From the NCBI GenBank assembly GCA_964564305.1, contig CAZMAM010000001.1:1-64000 (forward strand): a stretch of DNA of 64,000 bases, read 5' to 3'. Shown here piece by piece: positions 1 to 7,477 of this stretch. Origin of the DNA: RGIG1959 sp964564305 (lineage in GTDB: Bacteria; Bacillota; Clostridia; Oscillospirales; Acutalibacteraceae). Both the position numbers and the translations under genes were made by a program. The notes below the pieces were generated by a model. It saw only the letters and a list, made by a program, of their open reading frames with translations, did not search any database and was not told where the DNA came from. How positions within the stretch are numbered: position 1 is the stretch's first letter; each line of letters opens with the position of its first letter.

Positions 1-517
1 GTCCGATCAAAATGATAGCGAACAACTCTATGCCGGAATTAACGAGATTCTGTCCCGCTTCCAGCATCTGCGCCGCGTTAACACCCTTGCAGGTTTCTCT
101 CAGAACCTGATCGTCACCGGATTCCACTCCGAGGTATGCCCTTGTCAGTCCCGCCTCATGTAAAACTTTCAATTCCTCGACGCTTTTTGACAGGGTGCTT
201 CTCGGTCCTGCATAAGTGGAAATCTCCTCCAGGTTAGGAAAGGCGCGTTTCAGTTTGTGCAGGATTTTCAGGAGATCCGGCGTCTTGACCGCTATCGCAT
301 CCCCATCGCACAGGAACACCTTTTTTACAGAATCCCCATACCTCTCTCCGGCTGCATCAATATCCTCAAGCACCTCGTCAAGCGGTCGAACCCTGAATTT
401 TTTATCCTTGAACATGCCGCAGAAGGTGCAGGCATTATGAGAACACCCGATTGTCACCTGCAGTATGCAGCTGTCCCATTCACTTGGCGGACGATAAATA
501 TTTCCTTCATAACGCAT
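1..517 (-). CDS. Radical SAM protein, C-terminus cut by window edge
   Basis: I translated this gene directly; it runs off the left edge, so only about 172 N-terminal residues are visible. The start is an ATG at 517 with GGAGG eight bases upstream. The protein opens MRYEGNIYRPPSEWDS and has the radical SAM cluster motif CSHNACTFC (CxxxxCxxC variant) near residues 25-33, followed by a TIM-barrel-like stretch with FLCDGDA and LGVESGDD, both typical of radical SAM enzymes. It should bind a [4Fe-4S] cluster and cleave S-adenosylmethionine. It resembles the small cytosolic radical SAM proteins of anaerobes with Elp3-like sequence, but the substrate cannot be told. Family call is confident; function is unknown. 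Confidence 0.85.
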   Translation of the reverse strand, partial: MRYEGNIYRPPSEWDSCILQVTIGCSHNACTFCGMFKDKKFRVRPLDEVLEDIDAAGERYGDSVKKVFLCDGDAIAVKTPDLLKILHKLKRAFPNLEEISTYAGPRSTLSKSVEELKVLHEAGLTRAYLGVESGDDQVLRETCKGVNAAQMLEAGQNLVNSGIELFAIILIG

Positions 518-928
518 GCATTTCACCTCCATTTCATGTATATGATCATCATGACTTCTCAGATAGACAGGATTCTATCTTAATGACCAGCCGGCTTCGC
601 CATAATTTACAGAATATTGTCTATTGTCATTGCTGTCATAATCGCTGAAAAGCTCAAATCCCGTTTCGGAACTTGCCGCCGTAAACCGCCGGAAAAATTC
701 CGAACTCCTCATAGTCCTCGATTTCTTCCATGCTCAAAGGATATCCGGCTCAATCCCTGTGACCCATGACATCAATACGTCCGTCTCCTTGTGCGGATAA
801 TGTGCCGTATCGAATTATTCATGACATCGTGCTCTCTATACATGGGTACAGATACATACTATCTTAAAAAAACCCGCTTGTCAATGCCTCTTGTAATTTA
901 TTCATTCACCTATTGCAGTGTACCAATT
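518..928. other. Intergenic stretch with no supportable gene
   Basis: I see no intact gene on either strand. On the minus strand near 650-750 there is a short open stretch reading MEEIEDYEEFGIFPAVYGG before a stop, which could be a scrap of a lost gene. It lies between the radical SAM gene and an insertion sequence remnant, so it is probably decayed accessory DNA. Confidence 0.5.
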
Positions 929-1504
929 GATGTGAGACCGAGGAAGGGGGGTAGAAAAAGGCGACTGAGTTTGTTAGAATAGAGTGACGCCCCACAAAAC
1001 CCTAACGAAAGGACTCAATCGCCATGGATATTGTAAAGCAAGAAGAGAAAAAGGTCAAGAAATATCTTCCACATGAGGTGAATACGAGGATTTATGCGGT
1101 GAAATTGTACCGGGAAACAAAAGACATCGGGTTTGGTTGTCGCCGATACCATATTTCCAAAGCCTCACTCATGCGTTGAAACAAAAAGTCTGTTATGCAG
1201 GAACAAATGGGAAAAAAGTTTATCCATACACCTTGTTAGAAGAGGCCTGTCGAAAGCGATTTATTTATGCTTACAGAGAAAACAGCAGTACCTCAACTCT
1301 TGATTTTGTCCAACGGACAATTGCTTCTACTCCTATAATGACTTGCCATTGCAAATGAAGCGTTACCTGTACCGATCCAATCATACCCAATGACCGTTCT
1401 CGGACAGCAATCCCCCAATCAACGGTACCGTGAATTGTCGGCCGACATCCCCCACACAAACAAATCCACTCTTTTATCTTGTTTTCTTTTTTTAGTCTCA
1501 CATC
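929..1504 (+). mobile_element. Internally deleted IS481-like insertion sequence
   Basis: The ends are inverted repeats GATGTGAGAC (929-938) and GTCTCACATC (1495-1504), each followed inward by a purine-rich stretch. Between them lies a broken transposase of the IS481/IS3-like DDE integrase type. At about 576 bp the element is far shorter than the roughly 1.2-1.3 kb of an intact copy, so it has lost its middle. ATTGA occurs just outside both ends and may be a relic of a target duplication, but the register is ambiguous. It cannot transpose by itself. Confidence 0.75.
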
Positions 1505-1509
1505 ATTGA
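1024..1509 (+). pseudogene. IS481-like transposase, broken by stop, deletion and frameshifts
   Basis: Reading from ATG 1024 gives an N-terminal helix-turn-helix region (opening MDIVKQEEKKVKKYLPHEVN, later CRRYHISKASLMR) that ends at a TGA where homologues have Trp. Sequence after the stop resumes in another frame within the integrase core (KVYPYTLLEEACRKRFIYAY), and in further frames with the C-terminal segments YSYNDLPLQMKRYLYRSN and MTVLGQQSPNQRY. The central catalytic region is missing. Three or more lesions make this clearly dead. Family placement rests on recalled similarity of these segments. Confidence 0.75.
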
Positions 1510-1565
1510 CAAAATGTACACTCTTCACGTGAGCCAAAAAAAGGATTAGAGAGTTGATTTAGATA

Positions 1566-1577
1566 ACCATATATGGT
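1566..1577. promoter_or_regulatory. Palindrome upstream of toxin-antitoxin remnant
   Basis: ACCATATATGGT is a perfect 12-bp palindrome, followed by two more half-site-like copies of GTACA before the antitoxin start at 1609. Type II antitoxins usually repress their own promoter through such sites, so this is a plausible relic operator. The inference depends on the identity of the downstream pseudogene. Confidence 0.35.
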
Positions 1578-1608
1578 ACAATAAACAGTACAAAATATGG
1601 TACATAGT

Positions 1609-2023
1609 ATGAAAGAGGTATATCGCTTAATTGTGACTAACCTCACAATGGATCGGAGCCGATTTAAAGATTGCTGCGCCAAAGTAACGAACGAGGCCGT
1701 AACGGTGATTGTCACCCGGAAAACCGGGAAAAACAATGGATGAACTGGAGGCAATGGTGGGAAGATGGCGTATACTACTTTTCACCTGAAGCCTGAGCAG
1801 ACTTCCTCTACTGGCCAACAGTGGACAAAAAGACGTTGAAGCGAATAAACAAGCTGCTTCGGGAATTGCAACGGGATGGAGCAGTACGAGGAATTGGAAA
1901 GCAGAATTGCTACGTTATACTGATGGCATAAGTAAGCGTATTGACGATAAGAACCGGCTGACTTACACCATGGAAGGCGAACACCTTATTATTTTATCAT
2001 GCAGGGGCCACTATGAAGAGTGA
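1609..2023 (+). pseudogene. Decayed YefM/YoeB-type toxin-antitoxin pair
   Basis: The first part (ATG 1609) encodes a Phd/YefM-like antitoxin N-terminus with FKDCCAKVTNEAVTVIVTRK, cut off by a stop about 45 codons in. The second part reads as a YoeB/RelE-like mRNA-cleaving toxin: ADFLYWPTVDKKTLKRINK, then after a one-base shift AELLRYTDGISKRIDDKNRL, and the family-typical C-terminus IILSCRGHYEE before TGA 2021. There is an in-frame stop upstream of ADFLYW and a one-base frameshift near 1895, and the junction between the two genes is deleted. Both parts are therefore non-functional, and this is a relic of plasmid or island maintenance. Confidence 0.8.
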
Positions 2024-2096
2024 ACAGAGGTTTATCGAAAACACCTTTGATTTTTCCGAAGTATACAACAAATCATTGTGGCATTACAACCATTTT

Positions 2097-2133
2097 TTGA
2101 CTTCCTGAACAAATTTTATCATAGTATGATAAA
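2097..2133 (+). promoter_or_regulatory. Promoter with palindromic operator before the decarboxylase/flavoenzyme operon
   Basis: TTGACT (2097-2102) is followed at 17 bases by CATAGT (2120-2125), a fair sigma-A promoter. The putative -10 lies inside TTTATCATA-G-TATGATAAA (2115-2133), a palindrome with perfect nine-base arms. A repressor bound here would block the -10. This suggests substrate-induced expression of the two genes downstream. No regulator gene is seen nearby. Confidence 0.6.
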
Positions 2134-2198
2134 GGTGTAAGGTTAATAGCATAAATCACCTTTTGATGTTTCAGACACAGGAAGGAGGATTTCCAAAA

Positions 2199-3047
2199 AT
2201 GTTGGAAAAGAAAGCTACTTTCCAGCTTCCTCAGGAAGAAGCTGGATTAAATCCCATCTCGGTGATGGGAGATGAAAAAGGGGTGTACTTCACTTACCGA
2301 AGTGATCTCCAGACCATCGCCGGAATCGTGCCGAAACCTCTGGAAGCGGCTCTTCCGCTGGTATCCGGCTACATTGTAACCATTGACAGTCCCGCATTTA
2401 CCCTGCCCTACCGGGAGGCCATGCTGGGAGTCTATGTAAAGTTTGGCACACAGATGGGGCTCTACCCCGTCAGTTTCCTGCTGTCGGGCCCCGGAGCGGA
2501 GATGGCGACTCTTCCCGGCAGGGAGAAATTCGGACTGCCCAAAAAGATGTGCGAACAGGAGGACGACATTCAGATCATCCGGGAGGACGGTTCGGTCCGG
2601 GCCACCGCCCGCCGGCACGGCGTGGTACTGGCAGACGTTTCCGTAAAGCTGGACGGGGAGTACAACAATCCCGGCGCGGCCGCCTGCTACGCGGGCGCTT
2701 CGGACGGGGGGAAATCCGGGGGTACCAGCTTTTACATGCATCCTTTTATAGAGCCGGATGAGAACGGGGTACCTTCTTTCTCGAAGGTCAACGTCTACTC
2801 CAATGTGGCGGAGTACACCTACAGGATCTGGACCCCCGGCAAGGTCACGGTGCGGCTGAAGTCCAGCGGGGACGATCCCTGGGGACAGCTGCCGGTTCTG
2901 GAAAACATGGGCGGGGCATACAGTGAAAACGATATTGAGATGAAGGAGCTTGTCAAGATCGGGGAGGCCGATCCCCATCTGGCAGTGCCCAAGCTTCTGA
3001 CGACCCGGTATGATCGGAAGGGACTGATGGGGGGTATGAAGAAATGA
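2199..3047 (+). CDS. Acetoacetate decarboxylase family protein
   Basis: This 282-residue protein has the acetoacetate decarboxylase superfamily signature GREKFGLPKK around residues 107-116. The two lysines fall at 115 and 116 when counted from the chosen start, the same numbers as the Schiff-base Lys115 and its neighbour Lys116 in clostridial acetoacetate decarboxylase. The start is ATG 2199 because AAGGAGG sits ten bases upstream; an upstream TTG in frame has no such site. The stop overlaps the next gene by ATGA, so the two are translationally coupled. Family members include decarboxylases but also aldolase-dehydratases and other enzymes that keep the lysine, so the reaction is not certain. 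Pairing with an enoate-reductase-like flavoprotein suggests a joint role in processing an unsaturated keto acid or polycyclic substrate, which is inference. Confidence 0.8.
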   Translation: MLEKKATFQLPQEEAGLNPISVMGDEKGVYFTYRSDLQTIAGIVPKPLEAALPLVSGYIVTIDSPAFTLPYREAMLGVYVKFGTQMGLYPVSFLLSGPGAEMATLPGREKFGLPKKMCEQEDDIQIIREDGSVRATARRHGVVLADVSVKLDGEYNNPGAAACYAGASDGGKSGGTSFYMHPFIEPDENGVPSFSKVNVYSNVAEYTYRIWTPGKVTVRLKSSGDDPWGQLPVLENMGGAYSENDIEMKELVKIGEADPHLAVPKLLTTRYDRKGLMGGMKK

Positions 3048-5014
3048 AATATGAACACTTGGCGAAACGGGGCAAAATCGGAAAACTGGAGACCAAAAAC
3101 CGGCTGATCATGACGGCCATGGGCGTGGGCGTAGGTTCACCGAACGGCCAGGCCACGGATGACTTTATCCGCTTCTATGAGGAACGGGCAAAAGGCGGGG
3201 CCGGCCTTATCATCACCGAAATCACAAGGGTAAACGAACTGCACGGCGCGGGGGAATACGATCAGCTCTCCCTGGCCAGAGACGACACCGTGGAGAGCTT
3301 TGCCAAACTGGCGGAGGCGATCCACCGCCATGACAGCCGGATCTTTGTTCAGCTGCAGCACCCGGGCAGGGAAACCCATCTGGTGCTGAACCCCAAAGTG
3401 ACGGAGCTGGTATCTTCCATGGCAATTCCCAGCTATGTCGATCCGGAGCCCACCCGGGCCCTGACCACCGAAGAGGTGAAGGATCTGGTAAAAGACTTCG
3501 GGCAAGCGGCGAAGCGCGCCCAGAGCGCCGGCATTGACGGGGTGGAGATCCACGCTGCCCACGGTTATCTGATTCAGCAGTTTCTCTCTCCCTTTGACAA
3601 TCACCGGGAAGATCAATACGGGGGTTCCCCGGAGAATCGCCGCCGCTTCCTGATGGAAATCATTGAGGAAATACAACGGGTATGCGGGAAGGATTACCCC
3701 ATCAGTGTGCGCTTAAGCAGCACGGAGTTCTTAGACGACATGTACACGGAAAGCCTGACCCTTGATGATACCATTGAGACCGCGAAGGCATGTGAAGCTG
3801 CGGGGGTAGCGCTGTTAAACATTTCCTCCGGCACTCACATGACGGGCAACACCATCGTGGAACCCACTACCTATGCTCAGGGCTGGAAGATCCCCTTTGC
3901 CGCGGCCGTCAAAAAGCAGGTTTCCATCCCCGTGGCGGCTACCGGGGTGATTCGGGATCCGGCTTATGCCGAGCAGATCCTGGAAGCGGGGGATCTGGAC
4001 TTCATCGCCATGGGACGCTCCTGGCTGGCTGATCCGGAATGGGGCGTAAAGGCCATAGAAGGCCGTGATGAGGATATCCGCAAATGCCTGGGCTGCATGT
4101 ATTGCTTTGAGACCGCCGGGAATAACCTGTGTACAGGCGGATCCCATGCTTTCTGTTCCGTCAACCCATACATGGGCGAGGAGACCGTGTATGAGGAGCC
4201 GAAAAAGGACGGAGCGGGACGCACCGCGGTGGTGGTGGGCGCCGGTCCTGCCGGACTTGAGGCGGCCATAGTACTTGCAGAGCGGGAATTTAAAGTCATC
4301 CTGTTTGAAAAACGGGACCGTATCGGAGGCCAGATGTACTTGGCTTCACTGCCGCCTCACCGGTCGAAAATGGGAAATTTTATCCGCTATGCCGAAAAAC
4401 GTTTGAAAGATCTCAAGGTGGAAATCCGCCTGAATACCGCAGCTACGGCGGAGGAAATCAGCGCCTTAAATCCTTATGCCGTGTTTTTGACCACGGGTTC
4501 CGAGCCGGTTCTTCCCGGGAGCATCCCGGGAATCAGCGGCAGCAACGTCTATGTGCCCGAGGATATACTGACCGGAAAAGTACAATTTTCTGAAAAAACG
4601 ATCGCCGTGATCGGCGGAGGGCTGACCGGTATGGAAACCGCCGAGTACCTCCAGGCAGCCGGCAACGAGGTGTTCGAGGTGGAAATGGTGGACGCCATGG
4701 GAGCGGTGGGTTTCCCGCTGATGATCATGGATGCCACCGCAGCCCTTGCGAAACTTGGAGTGCGAACCATGCCAGGCAATAAGCTTCTGGAAATTCGCGA
4801 AAACAGTATCCTGCTGGAAGATAACGCGGGGTATCAGGTCGAAGAACCTTGTGACGCCGTCATTTTGGCCCTGGGGGTACGTTCCTCTAATCCCTTGGAA
4901 GAACAGCTGAAAGGGGATTACAAGGTCTTTACGGCCGGTGACGCGCAAAAGGGGGGCCGCAGAATCCCTGATGCCATTCACGAAGCTTTCAAAGCGGCGT
5001 ATCAGCTTGCCTGA
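3044..5014 (+). CDS. Old-Yellow-Enzyme / 2-enoate reductase family oxidoreductase (FMN, 4Fe-4S, FAD)
   Basis: The 656-residue protein has the full three-part layout of 2-enoate reductase and BaiCD/BaiH-type NADH:flavin oxidoreductases. Residues 1-350 are an FMN-binding TIM barrel with VEIHAAHGYLIQQFLSP and YGGSPENRRRF. A cysteine cluster CLGCMYC...C...CSVNP (around 345-370) binds [4Fe-4S]. The C-terminal half has the dinucleotide folds GAGPAGLEAA and GGGLTGMETAEYL. Such enzymes reduce C=C bonds next to a carbonyl using NADH, on cinnamates, bile acids, steroids, bilirubin and others; the sequence alone does not reveal which. It overlaps the preceding gene by four bases and ends at its own terminator. 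Neighbouring mobile-element debris suggests the operon was acquired by transfer. Confidence 0.9.
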   Translation: MKYEHLAKRGKIGKLETKNRLIMTAMGVGVGSPNGQATDDFIRFYEERAKGGAGLIITEITRVNELHGAGEYDQLSLARDDTVESFAKLAEAIHRHDSRIFVQLQHPGRETHLVLNPKVTELVSSMAIPSYVDPEPTRALTTEEVKDLVKDFGQAAKRAQSAGIDGVEIHAAHGYLIQQFLSPFDNHREDQYGGSPENRRRFLMEIIEEIQRVCGKDYPISVRLSSTEFLDDMYTESLTLDDTIETAKACEAAGVALLNISSGTHMTGNTIVEPTTYAQGWKIPFAAAVKKQVSIPVAATGVIRDPAYAEQILEAGDLDFIAMGRSWLADPEWGVKAIEGRDEDIRKCLGCMYCFETAGNNLCTGGSHAFCSVNPYMGEETVYEEPKKDGAGRTAVVVGAGPAGLEAAIVLAEREFKVILFEKRDRIGGQMYLASLPPHRSKMGNFIRYAEKRLKDLKVEIRLNTAATAEEISALNPYAVFLTTGSEPVLPGSIPGISGSNVYVPEDILTGKVQFSEKTIAVIGGGLTGMETAEYLQAAGNEVFEVEMVDAMGAVGFPLMIMDATAALAKLGVRTMPGNKLLEIRENSILLEDNAGYQVEEPCDAVILALGVRSSNPLEEQLKGDYKVFTAGDAQKGGRRIPDAIHEAFKAAYQLA

Positions 5015-5043
5015 GCAAAATCAAAAGCCAATCCTTACCTAAA

Positions 5044-5090
5044 AAACTCCCTGTCGCTGGATTTTTCCGGTGATGGGGAGTTTCTTTATT
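5044..5090 (+). terminator. Rho-independent terminator of the decarboxylase/flavoenzyme operon
   Basis: AAACTCCC (5044-5051) pairs with GGGAGTTT (5076-5083). An inner stem (5055-5060 with 5067-5072) extends the hairpin, and a T-rich tail follows. It starts 30 bases after the stop codon. Confidence 0.8.
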
Positions 5091-5186
5091 ATGGGTCGGA
5101 TAGACCCGTAATAAGAATGCCGCCCATAAAACGGAAGGCTCAAGATCTTTCAAAACCAATAATTGAAGGCGCGCTTCAGCGCATCC

Positions 5187-5234
5187 TTCCTTGTGCACAT
5201 CGATACCACAACATTTATCGTAAATCTTTTCCAT
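5187..5234 (-). pseudogene. IS110-family transposase N-terminal stub
   Basis: From ATG 5234, preceded by a GAGAGG ribosome binding site, the minus strand encodes MEKIYDKCCGIDVHKE, the characteristic start of IS110-family DEDD transposases (the GIDVHK segment carries the first catalytic Asp). After residue 16 the match ends, although the frame stays open to 4989, inside the convergent flavoenzyme gene. The rest of the element is gone, so this is a scar of an insertion sequence deletion. Confidence 0.65.
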
Positions 5235-5380
5235 ATTGGAACCTCTCGGTATGAACTCATCAGCCGGATGACCCTGTATGATTTCAGCCCGATCATAACG
5301 ACGGTGGTTTCGATTGAAAATATGCACTCTGATTGATTTCTATGTGTCTAAAATTTATCCTAATAGATGTTTGTTTTATG

Positions 5381-5452
5381 TTAAGGCAACACCGCACAAA
5401 GATTGTCGTTCAGATGCAGGAACGGATTTTTCATCAGATGAAACCAAAACCG
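5381..5452 (-). repeat. Half copy of the AAGGCAACACCGCA dispersed repeat
   Basis: The stretch begins TTAAGGCAACACCGCAC and continues with the same internal sequence (GATTGTCGTT, GGATTTTTC, CAGATGAAAC) as the reverse complement of the right half of the full copy at 12301-12479, with scattered differences. The other end of the element is not present here. Confidence 0.75.
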
Positions 5453-5612
5453 TTTCCTCAAAAAATCGTCAAAATTCCCCTTTTGAGCGTGAACTTTTTT
5501 TCAAATCAATCAGTGCATTTTCGCAGTGTGGATTATTCCATCCACGCCAAGTAAAAAGGTCATTTTTAAATATTTGGGTAACGGGCTCATCTCCCCGCAT
5601 CGGCACGCCGGA

Positions 5613-5743
5613 CTATTGTCGGATCAGCTCTTTGATCGCCCCCTGTTTCGAGCTTTGTTCCCATAGCCACTGTATGACATCTTGTCTGTCCTGAGATTGA
5701 GTTTTAGCGAAATCCTTACCGTATACTCTGCGTCATACTTCAT
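5613..5743 (-). pseudogene. Small hypothetical gene with a frameshift
   Basis: From ATG 5743 the minus strand reads MKYDAEYTVRISLKLNLRTD. A one-base loss shifts the frame, which resumes as DVIQWLWEQSSKQGAIKEL and ends at TAG 5613. The combined 44-residue pattern resembles small ribbon-helix-helix-like or hypothetical proteins common on mobile DNA of Clostridia, where NLKTDxDII...KQGxIKxLIR patterns recur. No function can be assigned, and it lies in the same patch of decayed accessory genes. Confidence 0.45.
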
Positions 5744-5846
5744 TTGGGCCTTTGTCTGGGATTCTGACGTGATCCCCGCCTTTCCATTCTTTCTTCTATC
5801 TCTTCGATTTTCAGAGGAGATGGCGTATCAATATATTTTTTTGATA

Positions 5847-7226
5847 TTATATCTTTTCGTAAAGCGGCTCCCTGACCCGTGACATCAAAACCACCGTCTC
5901 CACATGGCGCGTACGGGGGAACAAATCCACGGGAATCACCTCGCCCGGCGTATACCCGTGAGCGGCAAACCGGGAGCAGTCTCTGGCCAATGTCGCCGGA
6001 TCGCAGGAAATGTATACCACGCGGGAAGGGCTCATTTCGCAAACGGTTTCAATCAGCTGCGGGTCGCAGCCTTTGCGCGGCGGGTCAATCACCGCAATAT
6101 CGGGGCGCACACACTGTGAAGCCAGTTCCCGCGCGGCGCCGGCGGCGTCGGCGCACAAAAAGCGCGCATTGGTGATTCCGTTTTCGCGGGCGTTTCGGCG
6201 CGCGTCCTCCACAGCCTGAGAAACGGTCTCCACCCCGATAACTTCCCGAACTTTTCGCGCCATAGAAAGCCCTATGGTTCCAGTCCCGCAATACAGATCG
6301 AGCAATACATCCCCGCTTTGCGGCCGCGCCGCGCGCGCCGCGAGATCCATCAGCCGCATCGCCTGCCTACGGTTGACCTGATAAAACGAATGCACGCTCA
6401 AACGAACCGTCAGCCCGCAAAAGCGATCGGTGACGGCGGGCTCGCCGTACAGCGGAAACGTGGAATCCCCCAGAATCACATTGGTGTCCCGCCGATTGAT
6501 ATTGACGCAAACGGAAAGCTTCGGCGCAGCCTGCTTTGCCAAATCCAGCAACAGCGGAACATCCGGCAAATTCCCGCCGGTGCACACCAGACAAAGCATG
6601 ATTTCTCCCGTCTCTTCCGCAAAACGAAGATACAGGTGCCGCACCAAACCCGTTTTGGCCGTTTCATCGTACGGCGGAGCGCCGGTTTGCCGCATCCACA
6701 TTTTTACCGCCCGCTGAATCCCGGCAAATGCTTCCGGCTGCAAAGGGCAATCTTCAATTTCCACCAAACGGTGGGAACGCGGAGCGTAAAAGCCGATGTG
6801 CGGATCCCCCGCTTTTCCCCGCACAGGGAACTGCGCTTTGTTGCGGTACCGCGACGGCTCGCCCCCAACCGTTGGCTGAACCTTCGCCGTAATTCCACCT
6901 ATCCGCCCGAACGCGTCCGCAACCTGACGCTGTTTGTACCGGCATTCCGCCTCATACCCGATATGTCGCCAGGCACACCCGCCGCATTTGCCGTACACCG
7001 GGCAGCCGGGATCGGGAATCCGGTCGGGAGAAGGCACGAGCAGACGCTCCGCTTTGCCGAAAGCGTACCGCTTTTGGACTTTCAGCAGGCGGCATTCTAT
7101 CTCATCCCCCACCGCGGTAAACGGCACAAACACCGTCAATCCGTCCGGCGTATGCCCCACGCCGCTTCCGCTGTTCACCGAGCCGGTAACGGTAAGCGGC
7201 AGGATCTGATTTTTCCGGTATTCCAA
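5847..7226 (-). CDS. rlmD: 23S rRNA (uracil-C5)-methyltransferase, RlmD/RumA type
   Basis: This 459-residue enzyme should methylate a uridine of 23S rRNA using SAM. Residues 1-60 form a TRAM RNA-binding domain. C75, C81 and C84 (CPVYGKCGGC), with a later Cys in DCPLQPEA, fit the RumA [4Fe-4S] cluster. The methyltransferase part shows FYQVN, LLDLYCGTGTIGL, DPPRKG and the nucleophile motif ISCDPATLARD. The start is TTG 7226, supported by AGGGTGAG six bases upstream and by protein length. The frame stays open upstream into the neighbouring gene, giving an Ala/Arg-rich extension that I reject. Which uridine (747, 1939 or the RlmCD pair) is modified cannot be told. Confidence 0.9.
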   Translation of the reverse strand: MEYRKNQILPLTVTGSVNSGSGVGHTPDGLTVFVPFTAVGDEIECRLLKVQKRYAFGKAERLLVPSPDRIPDPGCPVYGKCGGCAWRHIGYEAECRYKQRQVADAFGRIGGITAKVQPTVGGEPSRYRNKAQFPVRGKAGDPHIGFYAPRSHRLVEIEDCPLQPEAFAGIQRAVKMWMRQTGAPPYDETAKTGLVRHLYLRFAEETGEIMLCLVCTGGNLPDVPLLLDLAKQAAPKLSVCVNINRRDTNVILGDSTFPLYGEPAVTDRFCGLTVRLSVHSFYQVNRRQAMRLMDLAARAARPQSGDVLLDLYCGTGTIGLSMARKVREVIGVETVSQAVEDARRNARENGITNARFLCADAAGAARELASQCVRPDIAVIDPPRKGCDPQLIETVCEMSPSRVVYISCDPATLARDCSRFAAHGYTPGEVIPVDLFPRTRHVETVVLMSRVREPLYEKI

Positions 7227-7436
7227 GCTTTTCTCACCCTTTTGCGGCAAACACCGAAGCACTAAAGGCAGCGGTTTCCCGTAACAATGCACCGGCGAAT
7301 CCGAACCCGCGTCAAAAACCCGGCTGCCTTTCCGGCTGCTCCGTTTGCGCAGGACAGTATACCAAAATCCCCCCGCAATGGCAACCTCTTTTTGCCGTCC
7401 TTTCCGCGAATGGCACTCCTTTCGCTCCGTACCCAA

Positions 7437-7475
7437 AATTTTGCCCCGAAACCCGTTTGGGTTTTGGGGCAAAAA
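7437..7475 (-). terminator. Terminator after the zinc-ribbon/proline-rich gene
   Basis: TTTGCCCCGAAACCC (7440-7454) pairs almost perfectly with GGGTTTTGGGGCAAA across a five-base loop, with T/A-rich flanks on both sides. It begins three bases past the stop of the 7478-8095 gene on the minus strand. Confidence 0.8.
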
Positions 7476-7477
7476 GG

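Noticed and set aside
3044..5014. Assignment of the flavoenzyme as bilirubin reductase or BaiCD
   Set aside because: The family architecture is shared by many enzymes, and I could not see a residue pattern or gene context that singles out one substrate.
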